The notes: generated from the letters alone by a model not told the origin. A stretch of DNA of 61,221 nt from Puniceicoccales bacterium Verruco_02 (GCA_001604585.1 LVBW01000011.1:1-61221), one strand, 5' to 3'; counted from the stretch's first letter, positions 33,334 through 42,956 are shown. Numbers and translations are program-made.

Positions 33334-36123
33334 ATGAAATATACTTTTACACCACTACTCTTGTTGACACTACTGCCAACGACAACCAGAGCAGACTACG
33401 TCCTGAACGATTTTGAAACAAGTTCATCACCCTGGAGCACTGGCACTATAAGAGCTTCATTTGCTACAAGTGGCACAAACTCCCTGCGCCTTACCCTGCC
33501 CGGCACGGACATGTGGTATTGCACCAGTACGATAATTGATGTGGCACAGTACAGCGCCGAGCAAAGACAGGCGGCCTTCACCACAGCCACCAAGCTCATC
33601 ATAGACTACACCGTTGGTAATTACTCCGCCAGTTGGATGAATGACCACCATGTAGGTTTCATCCTTCAAGGAACCGGGGCCGAGAACGACTGGGTATTTC
33701 TTGGCAAGCATAAGTGGAACGGCCTAGCAGTTCTCACCACGGCGGAGATACCCATTACCCCCGCCCAAGCCAGCATTCTTGCCAGCGACCCCGCAGCAAA
33801 GCTCTTCCTGTATGTGGACTACGGAAACGGCAGCAACATGGGCATCCAGCTCTATGTTGACACCTTCCGCACCGATGCCGAAGGCAGCTTCAGCCTGCCT
33901 CTCACACTCCAAGGGGCGCACATCGAATCCTCGACGACGATCGCCCTTCTATGCGACGACGACGTGGACACAGATGCCTCTGCCGAGGCAAGCGCCACAC
34001 TTCAGCCTACTACTGGCGGCAGCGTCCAGACGCTCCGCTTAGTGGGCAATGGCGAAAAGCCCGAAATAGTGATATTCGAGGCCCCGAGCACCCTTTCCAC
34101 AGGCAGCTACACCCTGACAGTGTCGGGGCTGAAAGGTGTCGGAGCCGTCGAGCAGAAAGAACAGGCACAGTTCACAGTCTCGATGGGGGCCAACGTGGGC
34201 CTGTCCGTGGACTCGTCAAGCCCATCGCACCGCATATCACCCTACCTCTACGGCCTGTCCTTCGCACCTTCTGTTGAGTACATGCGCCGGGCTGGCATCA
34301 CGGTCAACCGCTGGGGCGGCAACGCCGTCTCCGCCTTCAACTGGAAGCTGAACGCGACAAACCGCGCCGCAGACTGGTACTTCCTTAACTCGGACTTCAC
34401 CTCCCCGGACAATTACATATCCGACGGTGCCGCCGCCGGTGCGCTAACACAGTGGACCATCCCCTGCCTACCCTGGGTGGCCAAGGACAAGACATCCTAC
34501 TGCTTCTCCGTGGCCAAGTACGGAGCGCAGCAGGCAGTGAACCCTTACAACAGCGACGCGGGCAACGGAAAGACCACCGTTGGCGTCAACATCATAAACG
34601 ATCCCACAGATGCATTTGTCCCCAACCGGCCCAAGGCATCTGCGGGCGATGACGCCACAACCATATATCAGGACGAATTCCTAAGATACATGGACGACAA
34701 GCTGGGCGGCTTCACGCGCAAGGTGCCCTTCATCGCAATGGACAACGAGATGGACATCTGGGACGGCACCCATGCCGGAGCCATGCATTCAAAAATGTCC
34801 TACGACAGCATGGTCAGCTACTTCACGAACTTTGCCGCGATGACGCGGCTGGAGATACCCGATGCCCAGATATTCGGCCCCGTCAGCACGGGCTGGTACC
34901 ACTACTGGAACTCGGCCAAGGGCGGGGAACGCGCAAGCCACGGAGGCCTCGGCTTCATCCCCTGGTTCCTCCAGCAGGTGAAGGCCCACGACGACAACTT
35001 CGGCCAGCGCACACTGGACGTTCTGGACCTGCACTTCTACCCCGAAGCCTGTGCCACGAGCAATGGCGACGCCACAATCGACGCATGGCGCATGAGGGCC
35101 ACGCGCGAACTATGGGACACCAGCTACACGGCCGAAGGCAGCATGGGCAAGGACAGCTTCTGGGCTGCTGGCGAACCCGACCAGTACAAGCTCAAGCTAA
35201 TCCCTCGCATGATGGGCCTGATCAACACCTACTATCCGGGGACCAAGCTTGGCTTTACCGAATGGAAGTGGGGCGACGGCCTGTCCGGCGCTCTGGCCAA
35301 CGCCGACACACTGGGCATATTCGGCAAGTACGGCGTGTATTACAGCACGATCTGGGACACCCCTCCGACAAACGAACCGGGCTACCAGACCTTCTGCCTG
35401 TTCCGCAACCCCGACGACAGCGGACGCGCCTTCGGCTCCCTGTACATACCAGCAAGCACACCCAACCCTGACTCCGTCAGCATCTTCGCCAGCATGGGCA
35501 GCAAGGGCGACCGCCTCGACATAATCATCATCAACAAGAACCGCGACAACAGCCGCCGCTGCACGGTGCAACTGCCACAGGTAACTGTCAATGGAACGCC
35601 CGAAGCATTCCGCTTCGACGGGTTCTACAGCGACAGCATCGCATCGCTACCCAGTGACGCGGTGAGCGTTTCCGGCGGCAGCATGACCGTGGTCCTGCCA
35701 CCGTTCTCGGCCCTGCGCGTTCTAGTGCCCATCGTGCCCACAGATGCCGACAACGACGGAATGGCCGACGTATGGGAAGCCCTCTACATGACGCAAAAAG
35801 GCAGCATCCCTGCACTTAGCACCTCGAAGGACGACGCCGATGAGGACTACGACGGCGACGGCTACACAAACATGGAAGAGTTCCTCGCTGGCACCGATCC
35901 GCAGGACGCCGGAAGCCATCCACAGTTCTACGTGACAACGAATGTTGACGGCAAAATGCTTATCTGCGCCTTCGCCCCGTACGACCGTACAGTGGAGATA
36001 CAGAAGTCCGCCGATGCACAGAGCTGGGAAACGATAGCCGTCTTCGCAGGCTCGGACGGATGGATAGAAATGCCCTACGACTATCCGGTGGCTGGAGAGT
36101 TCTACCGGGCACTCATCAAGTAA
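33334..36123 (+). CDS. Glycoside hydrolase family 44 endoglucanase/xyloglucanase, secreted
   Basis: A 929-residue enzyme from ATG at 33334. In order: signal peptide MKYTFTPLLLLTLLPTTTRA; the 162-residue module shared with the neighbour; an Ig-like linker domain; the GH44 (beta/alpha)8 domain with NRWGGNAVSAFNW, acid/base Glu472 in MDNEMDIWDGTH and nucleophile Glu643 in GFTEWKWG; a beta domain; a DADNDGMAD / DEDYDGDGYTN calcium-binding stretch; and a C-terminal beta domain ending SADAQSWETI. GH44 enzymes cut internal beta-1,4 bonds of xyloglucan and glucomannan with retention. With GH31 it could break down xyloglucan, supplying oligosaccharides to the TonB receptor. The longer frame to 33259 overlaps the previous gene and lacks a signal-like start. 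Confidence 0.92.
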   Translation: MKYTFTPLLLLTLLPTTTRADYVLNDFETSSSPWSTGTIRASFATSGTNSLRLTLPGTDMWYCTSTIIDVAQYSAEQRQAAFTTATKLIIDYTVGNYSASWMNDHHVGFILQGTGAENDWVFLGKHKWNGLAVLTTAEIPITPAQASILASDPAAKLFLYVDYGNGSNMGIQLYVDTFRTDAEGSFSLPLTLQGAHIESSTTIALLCDDDVDTDASAEASATLQPTTGGSVQTLRLVGNGEKPEIVIFEAPSTLSTGSYTLTVSGLKGVGAVEQKEQAQFTVSMGANVGLSVDSSSPSHRISPYLYGLSFAPSVEYMRRAGITVNRWGGNAVSAFNWKLNATNRAADWYFLNSDFTSPDNYISDGAAAGALTQWTIPCLPWVAKDKTSYCFSVAKYGAQQAVNPYNSDAGNGKTTVGVNIINDPTDAFVPNRPKASAGDDATTIYQDEFLRYMDDKLGGFTRKVPFIAMDNEMDIWDGTHAGAMHSKMSYDSMVSYFTNFAAMTRLEIPDAQIFGPVSTGWYHYWNSAKGGERASHGGLGFIPWFLQQVKAHDDNFGQRTLDVLDLHFYPEACATSNGDATIDAWRMRATRELWDTSYTAEGSMGKDSFWAAGEPDQYKLKLIPRMMGLINTYYPGTKLGFTEWKWGDGLSGALANADTLGIFGKYGVYYSTIWDTPPTNEPGYQTFCLFRNPDDSGRAFGSLYIPASTPNPDSVSIFASMGSKGDRLDIIIINKNRDNSRRCTVQLPQVTVNGTPEAFRFDGFYSDSIASLPSDAVSVSGGSMTVVLPPFSALRVLVPIVPTDADNDGMADVWEALYMTQKGSIPALSTSKDDADEDYDGDGYTNMEEFLAGTDPQDAGSHPQFYVTTNVDGKMLICAFAPYDRTVEIQKSADAQSWETIAVFAGSDGWIEMPYDYPVAGEFYRALIK
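33394..33879 (+). repeat. Duplicated 486-base module, copy 2
   Basis: The second copy of the module at 32405-32890, here encoding the N-terminal domain of the GH44 enzyme, directly after its signal peptide. Confidence 0.85.
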
Positions 36124-36172
36124 AGAGCTTCTCCGGCATTGACGACCTGAACTCCCACTAGGTCAAGTATGC

Positions 36173-36220
36173 AGCGGCCCTTTGCCATAGCGGATACAGC
36201 TCCGCAGGCGAAGGGCCGCT
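36173..36220. terminator. Bidirectional terminator hairpin between GH44 and pfk genes
   Basis: AGCGGCCCTTTGCC (36173-36186) pairs with GGCGAAGGGCCGCT (36207-36220); within the loop GCGGA and TCCGC also pair, making one long stem-loop. GTTCATTTAATT follows. The genes on both sides converge on it. Confidence 0.8.
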
Positions 36221-36239
36221 GTTCATTTAATTACAGCCA

Positions 36240-37532
36240 TCAAAACGTAGGTGGCTGGCCCGTGATGCTAAGGACCGACATCCACAGCTCGGAGCTTAGC
36301 GACATACTCTTGCGCAGACCGTGCATTAACGAAAGAGGCACGAAGGTATAGTAACCATGCCAGTGCCCTACGTAGAAATCCGTGTATCCAGCCATAGCCC
36401 CATAAACAGCCTGCCGCGAAAGGTTCCAGCAGAATATGCTGTCCTCGCTGTTGGCGGGTATGCTGCGAACGCTGTAACTAGGATCGAAATACTTTACCGA
36501 GACCGTCTTGGACGCCGCCTTGAAGCGCGCCTCTATCGCGTCCTTCAGAAAGGGGCCAACATCCCCGTACTTGGGATTGCCCGAAGGATCGTAACCCATC
36601 GGCTCCATCATTTTCGAGGCCAGCCCCTCGGCAAGGGCTATTACCGCGTGTCCGCGCCTGTCCATACGTTTTTCGAGGGCGTCGAGAAAGGCAGGCAGGT
36701 GGAAGTCCGCCTCGGGCACCAGGCAAAAGTTCACATCTCCGCTAGCCAAGGTGGCGCTTGCGCACACAAAACCCGCGCTTCGGCCCATAAGACGGACCAG
36801 GCCGATGCCGCCGGGGTTGCCCTTGCTCTCCACATGGGCGCAGGTAAGCACCTTGCGCGCCTCCTCCACCGCGCTCGCAAAGCCGAAGCTGCGGGCCACG
36901 AAAGGAATGTCGTTGTCGATGGTCTTGGGAACGCCCACTATGCCGATGGAAAGACCCCGTTCGCGGATGCGCCGCGAAAGGGCGCTGGCCCCGCGCAGGG
37001 TGCCGTCGCCGCCAACGCAGAACAATACCCCGACCTGCCGCTCCACTAGCTGGTCGATCATCGCGTCTATGTCACCCATACCGCGTGCAGAGCCTAGCAC
37101 AGTGCCGCCCATGTTCTGAATGCCGTCCACCTTGTCGGCAGAAAGAGTCACAAACTGCCCTCGCTCCAGTCCCGGATAGCCGTATCGAACGCCCAGAACC
37201 TCCTTGACGTGAAAGTGATAGGTGCTGACCAGAGTGATTCCGCGCACAACATCGTTAAGCCCCGGACAGAGGCCCCCGCAGGTGACAACGGCCACGCGCA
37301 TACGGCGCGGGTCCGCAAGCAGGGTCTTTGGCGGAGCGGCCTGAAGGAAAGCCTGCCCCGGCACGGGCGAGAGCGGGTTGTAAGGCACCGCAAAGGCCTT
37401 GCGCGGGTCCACATTGTCCCACACAGGATCGTCCGGGAAGATCGAACGCACCGGGATATCCGCACTGGCGAGGCGCGAGACCTCGAATGAAACCGCCGAA
37501 GGATCGAAGGAAGGTTCGAGACGTGACTGCAT
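36240..37532 (-). CDS. pfkA: 6-phosphofructokinase, group III, probably ATP-dependent
   Basis: A 430-residue protein from ATG at 37532 (a longer frame to 37613 has no support). It has the phosphofructokinase motifs: TCGGLCPGLNDVVRG, GVRYGYPGL, VGGDGTLRGA, GVPKTIDNDIPF and a MGR segment (RLMGRSAGF). The Gly in GGDG predicts ATP use, while the Lys in PKTIDND is typical of pyrophosphate enzymes; the G/K combination is known from plant-type ATP enzymes of this clade. It phosphorylates fructose 6-phosphate in glycolysis. Divergent from the PEP-CTERM gene. The tail (about 100 residues) is as expected for the long group. Confidence 0.88.
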   Translation of the reverse strand: MQSRLEPSFDPSAVSFEVSRLASADIPVRSIFPDDPVWDNVDPRKAFAVPYNPLSPVPGQAFLQAAPPKTLLADPRRMRVAVVTCGGLCPGLNDVVRGITLVSTYHFHVKEVLGVRYGYPGLERGQFVTLSADKVDGIQNMGGTVLGSARGMGDIDAMIDQLVERQVGVLFCVGGDGTLRGASALSRRIRERGLSIGIVGVPKTIDNDIPFVARSFGFASAVEEARKVLTCAHVESKGNPGGIGLVRLMGRSAGFVCASATLASGDVNFCLVPEADFHLPAFLDALEKRMDRRGHAVIALAEGLASKMMEPMGYDPSGNPKYGDVGPFLKDAIEARFKAASKTVSVKYFDPSYSVRSIPANSEDSIFCWNLSRQAVYGAMAGYTDFYVGHWHGYYTFVPLSLMHGLRKSMSLSSELWMSVLSITGQPPTF

Positions 37533-37691
37533 CTTGACCGGAATTATCGCAGCAAATGGCAGCATTCGCCACACAAAGCTACTCGCACCCAGACATTTCA
37601 GAAATGACAACACAGATTACGAAGCAACGCTTGCAATAATAGCCAAAACGCGATACGGGAGAGACTCTCCCTTTTTAACCAAGCTATTCCC

Positions 37692-38354
37692 ATGAAAACT
37701 CCCCCTTCGACCGCCACACGCGCGATAAGCGCCACAGCGATTGCCTCCCTCATCGGTGCAGGCGCAGCAAATGCCCGCATTTACCACTTCACCGACTCTT
37801 TCACCGTCGGCAACGGGCTGCTCAGCCAAAGCTGGAACATCGACGGAGTGGGCGACGCGGAGGCCCGCGTCGTATTGAACCCAAACCACGCAAGCTTTGG
37901 GCGCTATGTCAATCTAAGCTCATTCTATAACGGCTTCGGCGTCATAGGGTTTGCCACTTCCGAGAGTTTCGGATATTCGATACTTAAATTCCCTGCATCG
38001 GCATTTGTCGGCGGATCGATAAGCTCTGGATTTGTGTTCGGCAACGTGTCGAACATCTTGAAAAATGGAAACATCGGAAATGCCATCGGTTTCTCAAGCG
38101 GCGAAGCGGGCTACATAGGCTTCCAATTTGTCAATGAACACAGCGTAACCTGCTACGGCTGGGCCGAAGTCGTCCTTACAGAGGGCGGAATGAGCGGCAC
38201 GATGACCATCACACAGTGGGCCTTCGAAGACAACGGTGCCGGTATAGCCGTTGGCGCTGTGCCCGAGCCTTCGACAACGGCCGCCGGACTTGGTGCCTTG
38301 GCCCTTGGCGCGGCTGGCCTTCGCCGCTGGCGCAAGCAGAAGAAGGCAGCGTAG
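37692..38354 (+). CDS. PEP-CTERM sorting domain protein
   Basis: A 220-residue exported protein. The signal region is RAISATAIASLIGAGAANA; a beta-rich middle part of unknown function follows; the C-terminus has VPEPSTTAAGLGALALGAAG and the basic RRWRKQKK, the full PEP-CTERM signal (VPEP motif, membrane segment, Arg cluster). Exosortase removes this tail and sends the protein to the cell surface or matrix. No exosortase gene is in the window. Terminator follows at 38391. Confidence 0.9.
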   Translation: MKTPPSTATRAISATAIASLIGAGAANARIYHFTDSFTVGNGLLSQSWNIDGVGDAEARVVLNPNHASFGRYVNLSSFYNGFGVIGFATSESFGYSILKFPASAFVGGSISSGFVFGNVSNILKNGNIGNAIGFSSGEAGYIGFQFVNEHSVTCYGWAEVVLTEGGMSGTMTITQWAFEDNGAGIAVGAVPEPSTTAAGLGALALGAAGLRRWRKQKKAA

Positions 38355-38389
38355 CAAGCTGCTGGACATGCCCGCCCGCCACTCCACAA

Positions 38390-38417
38390 AACGCCCGCAG
38401 CAACGGGCGTTTTTGTT
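38390..38417 (+). terminator. Rho-independent terminator after the PEP-CTERM gene
   Basis: ACGCCCG (38391-38397) pairs with CGGGCGT (38404-38410) over a six-base loop and is followed by TTTTGTTTTG. Confidence 0.85.
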
Positions 38418-38509
38418 TTGATGACTGGTATCGGTGACACCATAATCAGCGCCTCTTCAAGCACCTACACATTACGCGCACTATCCCCCAGTGCATTAAC
38501 TAACAGGCC

Positions 38510-41329
38510 ATGCCCGAACACGCCCCCCTCCCCGCCCCAACAAAGCGCAAGCTCCTGCTCATAGGCTGGGACGCCGCAGATTGGAAAGTGGCCCTGCCCC
38601 TTGTCGAACAAGGCAAGATGCCACACCTTAAGGCCCTGATGCAGCGGGGAGTATGGGGGCGCAACGCCACGATACGCCCCGTGCTCTCGCCCATGCTCTG
38701 GACGAGCATCGCCACGGGCAAACGCGCCTACAAGCACGGCATATACGGATTTTCCGAACCCACGCCCGACGGGCAGGGCATACAGCCAATAAGCAACCTT
38801 TCGCGCAAAACCCGCGCCCTCTGGAACATCTTCACCCTGCTCGGCATGAAGAGCAACGTCGTCGGATGGTGGCCGTCCCACCCTGCCGAACCTATCAATG
38901 GCGTAATGGTGTCCAACCACTTCCAGGCCGCCGTGGCCGACCTTGACAAAGCCTGGCCCATGCGCCCCGGCACCGTTTACCCACCCGAGCTTGCGGCGCC
39001 ACTTAGCGAAATGCGCATCCACCCCGCAGAGCTGGAAAACGAGCACATTCTGCCCTTCATACCCAAGGCCGCGCAAATAGATCAGCAAATAGACAAGCGC
39101 ATGGAGAGCTGCGCGAAGATAATCGCGGAAATATCCTCCATACACGCTGCCAGCACGGCCCTTATGCAGCTCGAAAGCTGGGACTTCATGGCCATGTATC
39201 TGGACGGCATCGACCACTTCGGGCACGGCTTCATGAAGTATCACCCACCTAGGCAGGACTGGGTGAACGAACAGGACTTCGAGCTGTACAAGGACGTCGT
39301 CGAAAGCGCCTACCGCTACCACGACCTGATGCTGGGCACGCTCCTGACCCTGGCCGGGCCGGACACGACGATAATGCTGACCTCCGACCACGGATTCGAG
39401 CCTGGCAATATGCGCCCCAAGCACCTGCCGAACGAACCCGCAGGCCCCGCCGAAGAGCACAGCCCCTACGGAATGTTCCTTCTTGCCGGACCGGGCGTTC
39501 GCAAAGGCGAGGAAGTCCACGGGGTATGCCTTCTGGACATAGCACCCACCATCCTCCACCTGTACGGCCTTCCTGTGGGCAGGGACATGGACGGCAAGGT
39601 ACTCGTCAACTGCTTTGAAAAGGAAGAGACACCGACATACATTGACAGTTGGGACGACTTTTCGGGCAGCGACGGACGGCACCCCGAAGGCAGCGGCATC
39701 AACTCGATGGACAATGCCGAGTCCATCCGTCAGCTAGTGGCCCTTGGCTACATTGACGAACCCAACCCCGACCGCGCCAAGGCCGTGGAAGAAACGACGA
39801 GGGAACTCAAATACAACCTAGCGCAGGCGTATCAGGACGGGGGCCTGCTAATGGACGCTGCCCAGACCTTCGAGGCACTCTGGGAACGCTGGCCCGGAGA
39901 GAGCCGCTTTGGCACCCATCTTCTGAATTGCTGGATTGGGATGGAGGACGCCGCAAAGGCCCGCGAGACACTCACCCTGCTCTGCGAACGCAAGAAAGCG
40001 GGCATGGCAGAGGCGGCAAAGGAAATGGAAGAACTGATTGCCCCGTACAAGACCAAGGCCGAGGAAGAAGGGCGAGAATGGAAGGCCGCGGATCTTGAAA
40101 AGGCCAAAGCGCATCGCCTGCGCCAGCTGTGCGCAAGCGCCACGCTTAACCCCGCAGCCCTGGCATTTCACGAGGCAAGAGTGCTGGAACTGGAGGGCAA
40201 CTACGCCAAGGCGCTGGAGGCTCTGGAGACTGCCGCTAAGATACAGACGCACAATCAACCCTCTCTGCTCTGCCGTCGCGCGCGCATATGCACCGAAACT
40301 GGCGATTTGGCCAGCGCGCGCAATTGCTATGAAAAGGCGCTCTCCATCGAACCGGAACAGGCAGAGGCCCTGCTCGGACTTGCCCTGATAGACCTCAAGG
40401 AGAAACGACTCTTCGAGGCCGCTGGCAACGCACTGGCCTCCATCGGGCTGCAATACGTAAACCCTCGCGCCCATCTGGCCTACGGGCTTGCGCTTTCAAG
40501 ACTGCGCAAGCCAAAAATGGCAGAGATGACCCTGCTCTGTGCCGTGGCGCAGAACCCCGGCCTTGCCGAGGCGCACAAGGCGCTGGCCCGCCTGTATTCG
40601 CAGAAGGCGCTCAAGAACGAGACCCTCGCCAAGAAGCACGCAGAGCTTGCCGACTCTGCCGCCAAGAGCAGGAAAAAACGCTTGGGGCAAAGCCGAAAGG
40701 CAAGCGGAATGAGCGACCTGCCAGCTCTGCACGCCCGCCCCCCAGGGGCAGATTCCGCCCCGGCCGCCAAATCGCTCATCGTAGTATCTGGTATGCCCCG
40801 CTCGGGCACATCGCTAATGATGCAGATGCTGGAAGCAGCCGGACTACCCATCGTATCCGACGGGCAGCGCGCGGCGGACGATTCCAACCCTCGCGGCTAC
40901 TACGAGGACGAACGGGTGAAAAAGCTGCCCTTCACAAAGGATCGCTCATGGCTAAGGCAATGCCTTGGCAAGGTTGTCAAAATCGTCGCCCCCGTCCTGC
41001 CTGCCATCCCCCCGGAGCTGCCCTGCCGCATAATCTTCATGGAGCGCAGCGCCGCAGAGCTACTAAAGAGCCAGAAAACGATGCTGGAGCGCAGCGGCAC
41101 AACGTCCGGGAGCGAGGCCTCACTGGCCTCCGCCTACGCGGCGCAGCTCAAGAGGCTGGACAAGATGCTTCAGGCAAAGCCGAGCGTCGCTGTGCTGCCC
41201 CTCTCTCATGCCAGCACGATTGCAGAGCCTTTGGAGAGCGCCCGCGCCGTGGCTCAGTTCCTTGGCATGGATCTGGACATCGAAGCAATGGCGGCAGTCG
41301 TGGACCCAAGCCTGCACAGGGCAAGGTAA
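38510..41329 (+). CDS. Phosphodiesterase/alkaline-phosphatase-type domain fused to TPR repeats and a sulfotransferase-like domain
   Basis: A 939-residue cytoplasmic-looking protein with no signal peptide. Residues about 10-370 are a type I phosphodiesterase/nucleotide pyrophosphatase domain: LLLIGWDAADW with the first metal Asp, PVLSPMLWTSIATGK with the nucleophile Ser/Thr, YLDGIDHFGHG, and TSDHGFEPG with the second metal site. Residues about 420-700 are TPR-like helices (ALEALETAAKI; ALLGLALIDLKE). Residues about 755-935 are a P-loop sulfotransferase domain, beginning IVVSGMPRSGTSLMMQML, the PAPS 5'-phosphosulfate loop. The combination might act on surface glycans or glycolipids; function is unknown. 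The fusion is real within one frame. Confidence 0.85.
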   Translation: MPEHAPLPAPTKRKLLLIGWDAADWKVALPLVEQGKMPHLKALMQRGVWGRNATIRPVLSPMLWTSIATGKRAYKHGIYGFSEPTPDGQGIQPISNLSRKTRALWNIFTLLGMKSNVVGWWPSHPAEPINGVMVSNHFQAAVADLDKAWPMRPGTVYPPELAAPLSEMRIHPAELENEHILPFIPKAAQIDQQIDKRMESCAKIIAEISSIHAASTALMQLESWDFMAMYLDGIDHFGHGFMKYHPPRQDWVNEQDFELYKDVVESAYRYHDLMLGTLLTLAGPDTTIMLTSDHGFEPGNMRPKHLPNEPAGPAEEHSPYGMFLLAGPGVRKGEEVHGVCLLDIAPTILHLYGLPVGRDMDGKVLVNCFEKEETPTYIDSWDDFSGSDGRHPEGSGINSMDNAESIRQLVALGYIDEPNPDRAKAVEETTRELKYNLAQAYQDGGLLMDAAQTFEALWERWPGESRFGTHLLNCWIGMEDAAKARETLTLLCERKKAGMAEAAKEMEELIAPYKTKAEEEGREWKAADLEKAKAHRLRQLCASATLNPAALAFHEARVLELEGNYAKALEALETAAKIQTHNQPSLLCRRARICTETGDLASARNCYEKALSIEPEQAEALLGLALIDLKEKRLFEAAGNALASIGLQYVNPRAHLAYGLALSRLRKPKMAEMTLLCAVAQNPGLAEAHKALARLYSQKALKNETLAKKHAELADSAAKSRKKRLGQSRKASGMSDLPALHARPPGADSAPAAKSLIVVSGMPRSGTSLMMQMLEAAGLPIVSDGQRAADDSNPRGYYEDERVKKLPFTKDRSWLRQCLGKVVKIVAPVLPAIPPELPCRIIFMERSAAELLKSQKTMLERSGTTSGSEASLASAYAAQLKRLDKMLQAKPSVAVLPLSHASTIAEPLESARAVAQFLGMDLDIEAMAAVVDPSLHRAR

Positions 41330-41375
41330 GGAAAAAGCCTTGGAAAGGTCGCTAGCGCCCTGCCGGTCACAGCTA

Positions 41376-41789
41376 TCAGCGTCCCTTATCCGGGGACGTA
41401 ACGTTGTGCTGACACTGCTCGGGATTGGCACAGCGCCCGTAAAATATCGTCTCGCTGCCCTGTATTATAAAGCCCGGCACTTGCACATCGGGTAGAGGCG
41501 GCTCCAGCGACGGGTCAAGCTCGAACACTTTGTTGCACACCCCGCAAATGAAGTGCGGCCGGGCGCGCCGGTCCTGCACAAGTTCGTAACGCGGCGGCTG
41601 ACCGGGGAACTCCACGCACACCATACGGCCCTCCTCCACAAGCTCGCGTATATTGCGATACACCGTGCGCAGGCCAAGTCCTGGGGCATCGCGCAGGGAC
41701 AGATCGAATATCTCATTCACAGTCAAGGGCCTTTGCTCTTCTTTTAGCACGGCCAGAATGGCTTTTCTCTGTCTTGTGGTACGAATCAT
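41376..41789 (-). CDS. Fur-family transcriptional repressor
   Basis: A 137-residue protein from ATG at 41789; the longer open frame upstream has no family features. The winged helix is RTTRQRKAILAVLKE...LTVNEIFDLS and GLRTVYRNIREL; the metal domain has PHFICGVCNKVFEL with one CxxC and CANPEQC with the other, together a structural Zn site. The regulatory site His residues are fewer than in classic Fur. It may sense iron, zinc or peroxide. Its target is not shown by the neighbours. Confidence 0.85.
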   Translation of the reverse strand: MIRTTRQRKAILAVLKEEQRPLTVNEIFDLSLRDAPGLGLRTVYRNIRELVEEGRMVCVEFPGQPPRYELVQDRRARPHFICGVCNKVFELDPSLEPPLPDVQVPGFIIQGSETIFYGRCANPEQCQHNVTSPDKGR

Positions 41790-42006
41790 CTTTGGACGGG
41801 GTAAATCCTTCAGCCATTCATGACGATGCAAATATGGGACGCGGAAACAAGTCCCGACTTGGCTTTGGACCACGCTTTTTGAAGACACGATTTTCTTCTT
41901 CTTGAAGCCGGGCCATTGTGAGGATACTCTCCAGATAATCGCACTAGTAAAGCGTGTTTCGCTACGAGGCGAATGCGCGACAACCCCCATACCCTGCCAG
42001 GCGTAA

Positions 42007-42837
42007 ATGATCTCCTTGCAACAGATAGTTGACGGCATTGTCAATCTGCCGCCCACGCCAAGAATTCTTCCCAAGCTTCAGAAGCTGCTGCGAGATCCAA
42101 ACTCGGGCATTCACGATATTATTTCCCTGCTGAAGGTGGACGCTCCGATGACGGCGCAAATCGTGCGCATGTCCAATAGTGCCTACTACAACACAGGAGA
42201 ACCTGTGCAGAGTCTCGAAGAGGCGGTGAACCGGCTGGGCTTTCGCGAGGTGTACAGGATAAGCTCCGTGGCTGCGGCCCAGCAGGTGATGGGCGAGGCC
42301 CTGCCCCTTTACAACATGGGCAAGGGAGAACTGCTCGAAGGCTCTGTGGCAACGGCGGTCCTTATGGTGGAGCTGTGCTCACGAGCGCGCAGGCCGGACC
42401 TAGATGCCGCCTACACAACGGGCCTTCTGCACTCGATGGGCAAGGTGGTCATAAACCAGTATTTCCTCAAGCACGGCTTGGAACTCTACGGCAACGCCGC
42501 CGGAGAGGCCGTGGACATACTCTGGGAAAGGCGCCTTCTCGGCTTTGACCACGCACAGGCCGGAGCGGCAATACTCCAGAAGTGGAACTTCCCGGACGAA
42601 ATCCGCGTTCCCGTGCTCTTCCAGCTGGACCCTCTCAAGGCACCCTCGCAGCAGTCCGTATGCTGTCTATTGTCCATAGCCCGCAGCTGTGCCCACACAT
42701 TGCGCAACCTCAAGGCAGCACTGCCAGAGCTGGATCCGGAGGTGCTATCCTGTGCAGGCATCGACGACGACAAGCTTGGCGAATCCCTCATGGACGCACG
42801 CGCCGGGCTAGAGGAAATGGACGGACTGATAAGATAG
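42007..42837 (+). CDS. HDOD domain protein
   Basis: A 276-residue protein covering one HDOD domain: LPPTPRILPKLQKLL, VDAPMTAQIVRMSNSAYY, SLEEAVNRLGFREVYRIS and TTGLLHSMGKVVINQYF. HDOD proteins resemble HD phosphohydrolases without the metal residues; they act in signalling, often with motility or cyclic-di-GMP. The partner is not visible. It is divergent from the Fur gene. Confidence 0.88.
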   Translation: MISLQQIVDGIVNLPPTPRILPKLQKLLRDPNSGIHDIISLLKVDAPMTAQIVRMSNSAYYNTGEPVQSLEEAVNRLGFREVYRISSVAAAQQVMGEALPLYNMGKGELLEGSVATAVLMVELCSRARRPDLDAAYTTGLLHSMGKVVINQYFLKHGLELYGNAAGEAVDILWERRLLGFDHAQAGAAILQKWNFPDEIRVPVLFQLDPLKAPSQQSVCCLLSIARSCAHTLRNLKAALPELDPEVLSCAGIDDDKLGESLMDARAGLEEMDGLIR

Positions 42838-42897
42838 TGCAATAGCCCGTCGCTGCCTGCTTCGGCATGACCTTGTACAGTCTCTCTACACAAAGAC

Positions 42898-42931
42898 GCG
42901 ATGCCCGTGACAGAGGCATCGCGTTTTGTTT
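42898..42931 (+). terminator. Rho-independent terminator after the HDOD gene
   Basis: GCGATGCC (42898-42905) pairs with GGCATCGC (42915-42922), followed by GTTTTGTTT. Confidence 0.85.
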
Positions 42932-42956
42932 CCCCGCCTTTGTGACACGATAGCAG

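Noticed and set aside
38465-39682. 405-codon minus-strand frame
   Set aside because: Antisense to the phosphodiesterase domain and starting without any signal or motif.
41330-41410. GTCCC/GGGAC hairpin near the Fur stop codon as a terminator
   Set aside because: The stem is five bases with no U-run and overlaps the coding end of the Fur gene.
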